This document shows, in pieces, positions 7,708 to 16,222 of a stretch of 64,000 nt of DNA; within the stretch, counting starts at the first letter, position 1, and the number at the start of each line of letters is the position of its first letter. The DNA is from DASYRM01 sp036004405. GTDB taxonomy: Bacteria > Acidobacteriota > Vicinamibacteria > Vicinamibacterales > UBA2999. The position numbers were made by a program, and so were the translations under genes. The notes under the pieces were generated by a model. It did no database searches. It was not told the DNA's origin and saw only the letters and a list, made by a program, of their open reading frames with translations. The stretch lies in contig DASYRM010000061.1 of NCBI GenBank assembly GCA_036004405.1, positions 53,862 through 117,861 on the forward strand. Reading direction: 5' to 3'.

Positions 7708-9216
7708 GTGACCTCGCGGCTCTTCGCGCTCCTCGTGCTCCTCACTCTGGTGCCCGCCGCGTTCGTGCTGTGGTTCATGAACGCCGCGGTGACCGCCGAG
7801 CGCGAGTCGGCGCAGCAACGGGTGCGGGAAGCGTATCGCGGGCAGCTGCGTCTGGTGCGCGCGCGTCTCGATCCGCTCTGGCGTGCCCATGCGGCGCGGC
7901 TGTCGGCCGCTGGTGCCCCCACCGACCGTTTCGAAGAGCTGGTGACCGGGGGCCTCGCCGAGGGCGTCGTCGTGCTCGACGCCAGCGGCAACGTGCGGTT
8001 TCCCGACCGGGAGGCGCGCCGCCGGCTGCAGCAGATGGACGACCTGCGCGCCCGCGACCGCAACGTGTTCCTGCCGACACAGGCGGCGTTGCGGCTGTCG
8101 GTCGATCTCGTGGACGCCGAGCGTGTGTCGCCGCTGCCGGGGACGCTCCGGGAGACGTCGATCGCCGGCGTGTGGGCGCTCTCGTCCGACGACGGCCGCG
8201 TCGTGGCGCTCTATCGCACCGGGCGGCTCGAGGAGATGATGCACGACTTCCTCCACCAGGTGGAGACCCCTGGCGTGGCCTTCATTGCCTTTCCCCCGGA
8301 CGAGCCCCCGGAGCCCGCCGACAGCGAAGCGATCGCCGCCGGTTCTTGGCTGCCAGGCTGGCAGCTCTCGTACGTGCCGCTCGACGGCGATGCGCGCGCG
8401 GCCGACGCCGCCCGCCGGCGCACGTTCTACATCGCGGCGGCGCTGACCGGCATCGTGCTGATCGTGCTCGCCGGCCTCGCCGTGACCGCCGGCGTGCGGC
8501 GGCATCTGCGGCTGGCGCGGCTGAAAACCGATCTGGTGGCGGCGGCGTCGCACGAGCTGCGCACCCCGCTGGCGTCGACCGCCGTGCTCGTGGATGGCCT
8601 GCTGGCCGATGCGCACCCCGACCCGATCAAGATGCGCGAGTACCTGCAGCTCATCGCCGCCGAGAACACGCGGCTGAGCCGTGTGGTCGAGAACTTCCTC
8701 ACCTTCGCGCGCGCGGATCGCGGCGCCGTGCGCCTGACGTTCGGCCCGGTCGATCCGGCCTCGGTGATCCGCGCCGCGATCGACAGCGTCGGCGCGCGTG
8801 TGCCAGGCGACGGAGCGCTCCGCGTGGAGGTGTCTCCGGATCTGCCGCGGTTGCTCGCCGATTCCGAGGCGCTGCGCGGGGCGCTCGTGAACCTGATCGA
8901 CAACGCCCTGAAATACACCACCGCCGAGAAGCGCATCGTCGTGCGGGCGCGGGCCGACGGTGCCGATCACGTCCGGTTCGAAGTGGCGGACAACGGCATC
9001 GGGATCCCGCGCCGCGAGCAGCGGCGCATCTTCCGCCGCTTCCACCGCGTGGACACCCGTCTGGCCGGCACGACGACCGGTGTGGGACTGGGGCTGAGCA
9101 TCGTGGACGCGATTGCGCGCGCGCACGGCGGCAGCGTGTCGGTGCACAGTGCACCGGGCGCCGGCAGCACGTTTGCGCTCCGCCTGCCGTGCCTGCCGCC
9201 AGGGGCGGTGGCATGA
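7708..9216 (+). CDS. Membrane sensor histidine kinase
   Basis: A 502-residue kinase read from GTG 7708, chosen because residues 1-25 then form TM1 (LFALLVLLTLVPAAFVLWFM); a longer frame adds 22 polar residues without a ribosome site. A ~210-residue periplasmic sensor region follows, TM2 lies at ~241-262, then HisKA with SHELRTP (H282), and HATPase_c with N box (NLIDNALKY), G1 (DNGIGIP) and G2 (GVGLGLSIV). The sensor region is not recognised. The stop overlaps the start of the response regulator gene (ATGA), so the pair is coupled. Confidence 0.92.
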   Translation: MTSRLFALLVLLTLVPAAFVLWFMNAAVTAERESAQQRVREAYRGQLRLVRARLDPLWRAHAARLSAAGAPTDRFEELVTGGLAEGVVVLDASGNVRFPDREARRRLQQMDDLRARDRNVFLPTQAALRLSVDLVDAERVSPLPGTLRETSIAGVWALSSDDGRVVALYRTGRLEEMMHDFLHQVETPGVAFIAFPPDEPPEPADSEAIAAGSWLPGWQLSYVPLDGDARAADAARRRTFYIAAALTGIVLIVLAGLAVTAGVRRHLRLARLKTDLVAAASHELRTPLASTAVLVDGLLADAHPDPIKMREYLQLIAAENTRLSRVVENFLTFARADRGAVRLTFGPVDPASVIRAAIDSVGARVPGDGALRVEVSPDLPRLLADSEALRGALVNLIDNALKYTTAEKRIVVRARADGADHVRFEVADNGIGIPRREQRRIFRRFHRVDTRLAGTTTGVGLGLSIVDAIARAHGGSVSVHSAPGAGSTFALRLPCLPPGAVA

Positions 9217-9902
9217 GCCGCCCGCGCGTGCTGCTCATCGAAGACGAGCCGGCGCTCGTTCGCGGCGTGTCCGACCTGCTCGCCGCCAACGGCCTTCACG
9301 TGCAGGTGGCCACCGACGGCCAGGCCGGTCTCGACGCGGCGCTCGCCGCGGGCGCCGACGTGGTGCTGCTGGATCTCATGCTGCCCGGCGTCAACGGCTA
9401 CGAAATCTGCCGCGCGGTCCGGCACCATGGGCTCGACGTGCCGATCCTGATGCTCACGGCCAAGGGGCAGGAGGAAGACGTCGTGCTCGGCCTCAACCTT
9501 GGCGCCGACGATTACTTGATCAAACCCTTCCGGCCGGCCGAACTGCTCGCCCGGGTGCGCGCGCTGCTGCGCCGCCGTCGCACCCCCGCGGCGGTGTGCC
9601 AGTTCGGCGACTGCGAAATCGACCTGGCTGCGCGCCGGGTGCGGCGGCAGGGAAGGGAGGTCGCGCTCACGGCCAAGGAGTATGCGCTCCTGGCGTTCTT
9701 TGCCGGCCACTCCGGACGCGCGCTGCCGCGCGATCTGATCCTCGACGCCGTCTGGGGCAGCTCGGTGTTCGTCACGCCGCGCAGCATCGATCGCTGCGTG
9801 ACCACGCTGCGTGCCAAGGTCGAGCCGAATCCCCGCGAGCCGATCTACATCCAGACCGTACGCGACATCGGCTACCGGTTCGAACCCGGTGGCGACGGCT
9901 GA
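9213..9902 (+). CDS. OmpR-family response regulator
   Basis: A 229-residue DNA-binding regulator. The receiver (residues ~4-118) has the acidic pair ED (10-11), phospho-acceptor D54 (VVLLDLMLPG), the conserved Thr in LMLTAKG and Lys in LIKPFRP. The C-terminal ~95 residues form a winged helix of OmpR/PhoB type (VALTAKEYALLAFFAGHSGR to RDIGYRFEP). ATG 9213 overlaps the kinase stop, so this is the kinase's cognate partner. Its stop is three bases from the stop of the convergent PHP gene. Target genes are not evident; the divergent DUF6644 pair is one candidate. Confidence 0.93.
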   Translation: MSRPRVLLIEDEPALVRGVSDLLAANGLHVQVATDGQAGLDAALAAGADVVLLDLMLPGVNGYEICRAVRHHGLDVPILMLTAKGQEEDVVLGLNLGADDYLIKPFRPAELLARVRALLRRRRTPAAVCQFGDCEIDLAARRVRRQGREVALTAKEYALLAFFAGHSGRALPRDLILDAVWGSSVFVTPRSIDRCVTTLRAKVEPNPREPIYIQTVRDIGYRFEPGGDG

Positions 9903-9905
9903 GCG

Positions 9906-10766
9906 CTAGAGCAGCACGAGCAGCAACAGGCCGACGAGGGCGGCGCCGGCCGGCAGGCGCGACCACAGCGTGAAAGGCCGCCGCACGGGCGGCGGCACGT
10001 GCGCCTCCCGCACCAGACGCGCCACGTCGTCGTTGCCGTAGATCCGGCCGTCCATGTCCATGGCCACCGTGCGCCCGGCGCGCACGGCGGCAATCACGCC
10101 CGCGGCGCTGCGCTCGTGCGCCAGCACCAGCGTGCGGCAGATGCCCGGTAAGAGCCCGGTGTGATAGTCGGACGATCCGATGGTCGCGATATCGGGATGA
10201 AGCGCGGCCGCCCGTGTGGCAAAGATGGCAAAGTCCGCCCCGTCCTCGGGACGGCGCATGCTGGGATGGGCCCGCTCGTAGCCATCGAGCAGCGCCACCG
10301 ATTCGTCGTCCCATCCCTGCCAGTAGTCGCGGCTCGGGTGCGCGGCAATGGCCACGCCGCCCTCGGCGTGCACGGCGCGGATGGCGGCGGCCGCGCCGTG
10401 AGTCCACGCCACGCGCTCTTCAATGCCCGCGGCCGCGATGTGGAACCCGCGCGCGGTGATCTCCTGGCCGACGATGACGATCGGTCCTGGTGTACCGGCG
10501 CTGAGGCGGCGCGCCCTGCGGGCCGTGGAGACACGATTGTGGTTGGTCAGCACGAAGGCATCGAGCCCGGCCCGCGCCGCCTCGTCGCGCAGGAGCCACG
10601 GCGCCAGCGCTCCATCGCCGGGGAACCCGTGCACGTGAAAGTCCACCGCGAGAATCCAGTCGGCGCCGGCGCGGACGGGCTCGTGGAGAGGCGCCCGCGG
10701 TGCGAGACTCCCGGCCGCGAGGCTCGCAGCGACGACGGCGGCCGCCGCCCAGGGGACGCGGCTCAC
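9906..10766 (-). CDS. PHP-domain metal-dependent phosphoesterase, membrane-anchored
   Basis: A 286-residue protein starting at GTG 10766, in a GTGA overlap with the upstream gene. The N-terminus SRVPWAAAAVVAASLAAGSLAP is a signal peptide or anchor. PHP metal-binding motifs are visible in order: VDFHVHG, VLTNHNR, AIAAHPSRDYW and IGSSDYH. The last ~20 residues (AALVGLLLLVLL) form a second TM, leaving the catalytic domain outside the cytoplasmic membrane. PHP enzymes hydrolyse phosphoesters of nucleotides, sugars or phospholipids; the substrate is not readable from sequence. It is translated together with the upstream membrane protein. Confidence 0.85.
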   Translation of the reverse strand: MSRVPWAAAAVVAASLAAGSLAPRAPLHEPVRAGADWILAVDFHVHGFPGDGALAPWLLRDEAARAGLDAFVLTNHNRVSTARRARRLSAGTPGPIVIVGQEITARGFHIAAAGIEERVAWTHGAAAAIRAVHAEGGVAIAAHPSRDYWQGWDDESVALLDGYERAHPSMRRPEDGADFAIFATRAAALHPDIATIGSSDYHTGLLPGICRTLVLAHERSAAGVIAAVRAGRTVAMDMDGRIYGNDDVARLVREAHVPPPVRRPFTLWSRLPAGAALVGLLLLVLL

Positions 10767-11335
10767 AGCCCGACCTCGGCGAGCACGCGGTCCCAGCCGC
10801 CAATTGCGAAGGCGATGTAGCAGAGAGTGAGCCCCCAGAGCACCGCCTGATGGACGACGGTGACGAGATCCGCACGCCGCGATCGCAGCACGCGGCGCGC
10901 GAAGGCTCGCATCAACAGGGCGGTCCACGCCATCGGGATCAGGGCCGCCGCCATGACGACGTTGTCGCTCACCCGCCGTCCCACGAGCACGAAGTAGAGC
11001 GGCGGCAGCAGAAACCACAGCGACCACGGCACGTGCGCCTGGAACCAGAGCTCGAACGCGCGCAGACCGGTCACGATGCGCGCGCGCGCCGGCAGAATGA
11101 CCACCGCCGCGGCCAGCGCCTGGATCAGGAGCACGAAGCTCCACGACGCGGCAATGGTTGCGACCAGCTCGACCGACACGCGGCTGGCCGCGGAAATCGC
11201 CACGCTGGTGCCCAGCACCGCCAGCGCCAGCAGCAGCCGGCCGGCAAGTGCGCTCACCCGGCCGGTGCTGCGCGCCCGCGCGAGCTGGTCAAAGGTGTCA
11301 GCCGGCTTGAGGGCCAGATCGACGTCGGCGCTCAT
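10763..11335 (-). CDS. Polytopic membrane protein of unknown function
   Basis: A 190-residue protein from ATG 11335 (MSADVDLALKPADTFDQLARAR). It carries five or six hydrophobic segments, including LAGRLLLALAVLGTSVAISA, SWSFVLLIQALAAAVVILP, SLWFLLPPLYFVLV, MAAALIPMAWTALLMRAF and LWGLTLCYIAFAIG. The soluble N-terminal stretch ahead of the helices and the overall plan are loosely like Yip1-type proteins, but the match is weak. It overlaps the PHP gene by four bases, so the two probably act together at the membrane. An upstream in-frame ATG would add 23 residues of poor composition and is not preferred. Confidence 0.72.
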   Translation of the reverse strand: MSADVDLALKPADTFDQLARARSTGRVSALAGRLLLALAVLGTSVAISAASRVSVELVATIAASWSFVLLIQALAAAVVILPARARIVTGLRAFELWFQAHVPWSLWFLLPPLYFVLVGRRVSDNVVMAAALIPMAWTALLMRAFARRVLRSRRADLVTVVHQAVLWGLTLCYIAFAIGGWDRVLAEVGL

Positions 11336-11459
11336 GCGGTGTGGCGCGCCGGCAAGTTTAGGAAGGCTTCGTTCATTGGACACTCGACCGCCGCAAGCCA
11401 TCATGCTCCCGCCTCGCGCGGCGGCTGCTCCCGAAACGTGGCAGAAACGAGATTGTACT

Positions 11460-11624
11460 GATGGAAACGGCCATCACCGGTATGTGCGGTGCTCCGTGAC
11501 GCCGGAGCGGTGGCGGTCCGACTATCGCGTGGTGCCGTCGGTGGTCCAGTCCGACGACGGGGGCGTGCGCACGCTGGCGTCGTGGGTCGTCGAGCAGGGC
11601 AGGGCCGGCGCCGAGCAGATCTAG
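11460..11624 (+). pseudogene. C-terminal remnant of a PhoD-like alkaline phosphatase
   Basis: The last ~54 codons of an open frame ending at TAG 11624 read HHRYVRCSVTPERWRSDY, then RVVPSVVQSDDGGVRTLASW and VVEQGRAGAEQI. This follows the conserved C-terminal tail of PhoD-family phosphatases (GYVRC, VTPE-W-.-.-YRVV, RT-ASFVVE-GRPGA). No catalytic core, start codon or ribosome site lies upstream; the frame before residue ~11450 is unrelated. I read it as a decayed fragment left after deletion. It could be a chance similarity over 50 residues, so a protein search is needed. Confidence 0.5.
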
Positions 11625-11696
11625 CGAGGCTGCGCCTCGGTGGCTGCGCCTCGGCAGTTGCACCGCGGCCGAGCCGGGCGACCGGCTCAGCCGCGG
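11625..11696. other. Hairpin-rich intergenic segment upstream of the usp gene
   Basis: Directly after the PhoD remnant stop lies a hairpin CGAGGC-TGC-GCCTCG (11625-11639). The 13-base GGCTGCGCCTCGG occurs twice (11628-11640, 11642-11654). A longer stem follows: CCGCGGC/GCCGCGG (11663-11669, 11690-11696) enclosing GAGCCG/CGGCTC (11671-11676, 11683-11688), with one mismatch and a 6-base loop. No T-run follows. It could be the old terminator of the lost phosphatase gene or a leader structure for the stress protein. The rest of 11336-11807 shows no gene. Confidence 0.5.
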
Positions 11697-11807
11697 AAAT
11701 TCCCGCGACTGGACGGGCAAAATCAGGCGTCCGCCGGCGATTTCTCGCTGCCAGCACGGCGGCGCGCGCGGCACGCGGCTTGCCTCTGATTCCAGCGGAG
11801 GTGGGCC

Positions 11808-12728
11808 ATGGTGACCATCGACCGCATCCTGTGTCCAGTCGATCTCTCGCCCTGCTCGCGTACGGCGCTGCGATACGCGGCGGCGCTCGCGCGCTGGTAC
11901 GAAGCGTGGGTCACGGTCGTGCACGTATTCCGCCAGACGCCGATTGTCGATACCGCCGCGGCGGCTCTCGGTGGCAGCGTCTACGCGCCGCCCCTTGCGC
12001 TGGCCGAGGTGGAGCGCGACGTGCTGACGCACCGCGTCGCCGAGTTCGTCGCCCAGACGCCTGACGCCGGCGGTGTAGCCCTGCACGTCTGTGAAGGTCT
12101 GAACGTTCGCGAGGAGATCCTGCGTGAAGCTGGCGCGCTGCCCGCGGATCTGATCGTTCTCGGCAGTCATGGCCTCACGGGTGTGAAGCGGCTGGTGCTC
12201 GGATCCACGGCTGAAGATGTCCTGCGCCACGCCACCACGCCGGTTCTGATCGTGCCGGCCCACGCTCCAGAGGCGCCGGCGGCCGGAGTGCCGTTCAAGC
12301 GCATCGTGTGCGCGGTGGACTTCGAAGCCGACTCCTATCGGGCCCTGCGCTACGCGCTCGACCTTGCGCAGGAGTCCGATGCGCAGCTGAACCTGCTGCA
12401 CGCCGTCGAGATGCCGGCGGTGCATGTGGGGGCCGAGGAGCTGGTCTACGACCTCGAATCGGTGCGCGAGACGGTGATGCACGATGCCCGCGAGCGACTG
12501 GAGGCGCTCATCCCCGAGGCGGCCCGCTCGTACTGCACTGTTCACGCCGTGGTTGCGGAGGGGCAGGCGCACGAGGCGATTCTGCAGTTGGCCACCGAGG
12601 TGGAGGCCGACCTGATCATCATGGGCGTGCGCGATCGCGCCGCCTTCGACGTGGCCGTGTTCGGCTCGCACGCGCAGGCCGTCGTGCGGGCGGCGCACTG
12701 TCCCGTGCTGACCGTTCACCAGGAATGA
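11808..12728 (+). CDS. Tandem-domain universal stress protein
   Basis: A 306-residue cytoplasmic protein with two UspA domains (~4-146 and ~162-305). Domain 1 (RILCPVDLSPCSRTALRYAAALA) keeps the nucleotide motif GSHGLTGVKRLVLGSTAEDVL with the G-2x-G-9x-G-S spacing. Domain 2 (RIVCAVDFEADSYRALRYALDLA) has a changed motif (GVRDRAAFDVAVFGSHAQAV), so it may not bind ATP. Start ATG 11808 has a strong GGAGGTG eight bases upstream. The stop overlaps the next gene's start (ATGA). Such proteins are usually induced by redox, starvation or envelope stress; no regulator is visible here. Confidence 0.92.
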   Translation: MVTIDRILCPVDLSPCSRTALRYAAALARWYEAWVTVVHVFRQTPIVDTAAAALGGSVYAPPLALAEVERDVLTHRVAEFVAQTPDAGGVALHVCEGLNVREEILREAGALPADLIVLGSHGLTGVKRLVLGSTAEDVLRHATTPVLIVPAHAPEAPAAGVPFKRIVCAVDFEADSYRALRYALDLAQESDAQLNLLHAVEMPAVHVGAEELVYDLESVRETVMHDARERLEALIPEAARSYCTVHAVVAEGQAHEAILQLATEVEADLIIMGVRDRAAFDVAVFGSHAQAVVRAAHCPVLTVHQE

Positions 12729-13282
12729 GGTTCGCGATGGCTATCGCTACTTTTCCGCCTCTCTACCTCCGCCGCCTGGCGGGGGCGATGGTGCTCGATA
12801 CCGCCACCTACGAGGATGTCGAGGCCGATCGCCGGGCCACGCTGCAGGCCGGCCTGACGGTGCTGCTCGCGAGCGTCGGCGAAGGCGTGGCCCTGCGCGC
12901 CTCGGGCGGCCTGACCAACGTGGCCCTCATGTCTGCCGTGGCGCTCATGGGGTGGGCGGCGTGGGCCCTCCTCACCTTCGAGGTCGGGGCGCGGATCCTG
13001 CCCGGGGCCCGCACGCACAGCGATGTCGGCGAGCTGCTGCGGACGCTGGGATTCGCGGCCGCACCCGGCCTGGTCGCCTATCTGTCGCTGGTCCCCGGGT
13101 TGATGATGCCGGTGCTGCTGGTGTCGAGAGCGTGGATGCTGCTGGCGATGATCGTGGCAGTGCGACAGGCGCTCGACTACACGAGCACGTGGCGCGCGGT
13201 GGCCGTGTGCCTGGTCGGCTGGCTCCTGACGTCGGCGATCATCCTCGCGCTGGCGCTGCTCGGCGGCACCACGGTGTCGTAG
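12725..13282 (+). CDS. Yip1-like integral membrane protein
   Basis: A 185-residue protein read from ATG 12725 in an ATGA overlap with the stress protein gene. A second ATG at 12737 has a better Shine-Dalgarno (GAGG, six bases away) and could be the true start. After a soluble N-terminus (LAGAMVLDTATYEDVEADR) come about five helices: TVLLASVGEGVAL, LMSAVALMGWAAWALLTFEVG, LGFAAAPGLVAYLSLVPGLMM, PVLLVSRAWMLLAMIVAVRQAL and AVAVCLVGWLLTSAIILALALLG. This matches the YIP1-family plan seen in bacteria. Role unknown; the coupling suggests a link with stress responses. Confidence 0.78.
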   Translation: MRFAMAIATFPPLYLRRLAGAMVLDTATYEDVEADRRATLQAGLTVLLASVGEGVALRASGGLTNVALMSAVALMGWAAWALLTFEVGARILPGARTHSDVGELLRTLGFAAAPGLVAYLSLVPGLMMPVLLVSRAWMLLAMIVAVRQALDYTSTWRAVAVCLVGWLLTSAIILALALLGGTTVS

Positions 13283-13357
13283 CGAGGCTCCACCGATCCC
13301 GCCCCTTCGAGACTCTGGCCCCCGTGGTAGGCTCGCGCCCACCAGGAGGCGGGTGTG

Positions 13358-14587
13358 ATGCGGCTCACCACATCGATCTGTGTAGCGACGCTCGTGCTGG
13401 CACTGCCGCTGACGGCGGTGGCCCAGGACGTGGCGATTACGAACGCCCGCATCATCGTGGGCTCGGGGCAGGTGATCGAGTCGGGCACCATTCTCGTGCG
13501 CGGCGGCCGGATCGTGTCGGTGACTGCCGGGGCGGCGCCGACGCAGGGGCTGCGCGTCGTCGACGCCAAGGGGCTGTCGGCCATGCCCGGATTCATCGAC
13601 AGCCACAAGCACGTCAACGATGGCGCTGACGCGAAGGGGCAGATGCAGTCGCTGCTCGAAGCGGGCTACACGACGGTGCTCTCCGGCGGCAGCAACAACG
13701 GCGCCGACGTGGCGCTCCGCGACAAGATCGAGAAGGGTGAGTACAACGGCCCCCGCATCATCCCGTCGGTCCGCATCCCGCTGACGCAGACTCCGGCCGA
13801 AGCCCGTGCCGCGGTGCAGGCGATGGCGGCCAGAGGGATCAAGCACACCGCCGAAATCGGGCTGACGCCGGAGCCGGCGCCGCCGCAGGCGGAGATCGAA
13901 GTCCTGAAAGCCATCGTCGACGAAGCGAAGAAGGTTGGCGTGCAAGTGAACGTGCACGCCGTGAGCACGCCGGCCATGCTGGCGGCCGTGGATGCCGGCG
14001 TGACGCGGCTGGTGCACCTGCCGAACAAGGACTGGACCAGCTACGAGGCCGCCGAGTCGGTGGCGAAGACCGGCTCGATCGTCGCGGGGCTCATCGCCTT
14101 TGGCGCGCCCACCATCGACCGCGCGTCGCCGGCGCCGGCGGCGGTGCAGTTTCCCCGCGACAACACCACCCGCTTTCGCGACGGCAAGCCGTGGCCCGAG
14201 GCGATTGCCGGCGCCAACCGCGACCCGAAAGGCCGTGCCGTGGGCACCGAGGCCGGCTACACCATCGTCAACGCCCGCCGCATCTGGGACGCAGATCCGA
14301 ATCACCAGACGATGGCCTACTCCACGGACCAGAACTTCACCGACATCGTGGTGCTCGAGCACGAGCTGAAGTCGTACAGCATCGTGTTCTCGATGGCCGA
14401 CATCCACCGGCTCATGGGGCCGAACTCGGCACGCTACGTGGGGATGGCCGATCAGATCGGCACGCTCGAGGCCGGCAAGCTCGCCGACATCATCCTGATC
14501 GACGGCAACCCGACGCAGAACATCTACGAGATGCTGAAGACCAAGGTGGTGCTGAAGGAGGGGAAGATCGTCGTCGACAAGCGATAG
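13358..14587 (+). CDS. Secreted amidohydrolase-family protein
   Basis: A 409-residue protein from ATG 13358, with a signal peptide in residues 1-22 ending ...LPLTAVAQ. The composite-domain start (VAITNARIIVGSGQVIESGTILVRGGRI) and FIDSHKHVN (H83, H85) are typical of the metal-dependent amidohydrolase superfamily; later signatures are VNVHAVS, LVHLPN and the C-terminal NPTQNIYEMLKTKVVLKEGKIV. Such secreted imidazolonepropionase-like or prolidase-like enzymes hydrolyse cyclic amides or peptides; the substrate is unknown. It is preceded by GAGGCGGG and stands alone. The second half contains an uncommon segment (TRFRDGKPWPEAIAG) around the active site. Confidence 0.85.
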   Translation: MRLTTSICVATLVLALPLTAVAQDVAITNARIIVGSGQVIESGTILVRGGRIVSVTAGAAPTQGLRVVDAKGLSAMPGFIDSHKHVNDGADAKGQMQSLLEAGYTTVLSGGSNNGADVALRDKIEKGEYNGPRIIPSVRIPLTQTPAEARAAVQAMAARGIKHTAEIGLTPEPAPPQAEIEVLKAIVDEAKKVGVQVNVHAVSTPAMLAAVDAGVTRLVHLPNKDWTSYEAAESVAKTGSIVAGLIAFGAPTIDRASPAPAAVQFPRDNTTRFRDGKPWPEAIAGANRDPKGRAVGTEAGYTIVNARRIWDADPNHQTMAYSTDQNFTDIVVLEHELKSYSIVFSMADIHRLMGPNSARYVGMADQIGTLEAGKLADIILIDGNPTQNIYEMLKTKVVLKEGKIVVDKR

Positions 14588-14596
14588 CGGTCGTAG

Positions 14597-14616
14597 GGGC
14601 CGCCTTCAGGCGGCCC
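14597..14616. repeat. REP-like hairpin, inverted copy
   Basis: GGGCCGCC-TTCA-GGCGGCCC, preceded by GTAG, is the exact reverse complement of the 6541-6560 copy including its CTAC flank. It lies ten bases after the amidohydrolase stop, so it could serve as that gene's end signal. The remaining intergenic sequence to 14821 shows nothing else I can name. Confidence 0.75.
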
Positions 14617-14821
14617 GTTCATCGGACGTCTCGTCCTCCGACCCGCGGGCAGCCAGAGGTTCTGTCGGGGCCTCCGCCGGGGCCCCCGCCGCGCGGACTG
14701 TGCGCGGTGGGGTGGAGGTCACACGCCGCGGAAAACTCCTCGCAGGCACGAGCTTGTCAGGCCATTCTTCGGAATGCGAAGGGTTTTACCGCCCCGCGAA
14801 TCCGCTGGTTAAAATAACCGG

Positions 14822-16222
14822 ATGCACATCACGAGTCTTGAAGACGTAATACAGGCGGCGGGCGACCCGGTGTGGCTGCTGCGCAACATGCAGTCGGGTC
14901 CGAACGTCTACCCCGGCATTCCGCCCGAATACACCAATTGGCGCGACGAGACGCGGGCGTGGCAGAAGACCTGCGTGCTCTTCAACCAGTCCTACCACAT
15001 GGCCGACCTCCTCGTGGAAGGGCCGGACGCCCAGAAACTGCTCTCGCACCTCGCGGTCAACAGCTTTGCCGGCTTTGCCGTGGACAAGGCCAAGCAGTTC
15101 GTGCCCTGCACGCCCGACGGGTACGTCATCGGCGACGTCATCCTGTTCTATCTGGCGCCGAACTCCTTCAATCTGGTCGGTCGCATCCCGTCGCTGAACT
15201 GGATCCAGTTCCACGCCGCCACCGGCGGCTACGACGTGAAGGTGGAGCTCGACGAGCGCTCCGCCGCGCGCCCGGATCCGTTCAACCGCAAGGCCTACCG
15301 CTTCCAGCTGCAGGGCCCCAACGCCATGCACGTGCTGGAGAAGGTGATCGGCGGCAAGGCGCCGGAGCTCAAGTTCTTCAGCATGGGCCACGTGACCATC
15401 GCCGGGCGGCCGGTGCGCGCGCTGCGGCACGGCATGGCCGGGCAGCCCGGCTACGAGCTGTTCGGGCCCTACGCCGAGCACGATCTGATTCGCGACGCGA
15501 TTGCCAAGGCGGGCGAGGAGTTCGGGCTGCGTCTGGTGGGTGGCCGTGCCTACTCGGCCAACACGCTGGAATCCGGCTGGATCCCGTCGCCGCTCCCGGC
15601 CGTCTACACCGGCGAGAAGCTGAAGGCGTACCGGCAGTGGCTGCCGGCCGATTCCTATGAAGCGAAGGCGTCGATTGGCGGCAGCTTCAACTCGCCGAAC
15701 ATCGAGGACTACTACCTGACGCCGTGGGACCTCGGCTACGGACCGCACGTCAAGTTCGACCACGACTTCATCGGCCGTGAGGCGCTCGAGAAGAGGGCGC
15801 AGGGCCAGCACCGCAAGAAGGTGACGCTGGCGCTCAACACCGACGACGTGATGCGCGTCATCGGCAGCCAGTTCCAGCGCAACGGCCGCGCCAAGTTCAT
15901 GGAGTTCCCGTCGGCCGTGTACTCGATGCACCCGTTCGACAAGGTGACGAAGAACGGGAAGACCGTCGGCGTTTCGACCTGGGTGGGCTACAGCGCCAAC
16001 GAAGGCCAGATGCTGACCCTGGCGATCCTCGAGCCCGAGCACGCGACGGTCGGCAATCAGGTCACTTTCGTGTGGGGTGAAGAGAACGGCGGCACGTCGA
16101 AGCCGGCGGTCGAGCGCCACGTGCAGGTGGAGATCCGGGCGACGGTCAGCCCGGTGCCGTACAGCGAGGTGGCGCGCACCGAGTACGCCGACATGGGCTG
16201 GCGTACTGCGGCTACGAGATAG
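14822..16222 (+). CDS. ligM: LigM-like tetrahydrofolate-dependent aromatic O-demethylase
   Basis: A 466-residue cytoplasmic protein of the aminomethyltransferase (GcvT/DmdA) fold. The sequence follows Sphingobium vanillate/3-O-methylgallate O-demethylase LigM along its length: MLRN-type start (WLLRNMQSGPNVYPG), EYTNWRDE, VLFNQSYHM, AKQFVPCTPDGYVIGD, RHGMAGQPGYELFGPYAE, RAYSANTLESGWIPSPLP, AIYTG-like VYTGEKLKAYRQWLPA, SPNIEDYYLTPWDLGYGP and the C-terminal WGEENGGTSKP. LigM transfers the methyl ether carbon of methoxylated lignin aromatics to tetrahydrofolate. The comparison is from memory, so substrate range is inferred. No folate-cycle genes flank it. ATG 14822 has no clear ribosome site. A paired hairpin follows the stop. 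Confidence 0.75.
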   Translation: MHITSLEDVIQAAGDPVWLLRNMQSGPNVYPGIPPEYTNWRDETRAWQKTCVLFNQSYHMADLLVEGPDAQKLLSHLAVNSFAGFAVDKAKQFVPCTPDGYVIGDVILFYLAPNSFNLVGRIPSLNWIQFHAATGGYDVKVELDERSAARPDPFNRKAYRFQLQGPNAMHVLEKVIGGKAPELKFFSMGHVTIAGRPVRALRHGMAGQPGYELFGPYAEHDLIRDAIAKAGEEFGLRLVGGRAYSANTLESGWIPSPLPAVYTGEKLKAYRQWLPADSYEAKASIGGSFNSPNIEDYYLTPWDLGYGPHVKFDHDFIGREALEKRAQGQHRKKVTLALNTDDVMRVIGSQFQRNGRAKFMEFPSAVYSMHPFDKVTKNGKTVGVSTWVGYSANEGQMLTLAILEPEHATVGNQVTFVWGEENGGTSKPAVERHVQVEIRATVSPVPYSEVARTEYADMGWRTAATR

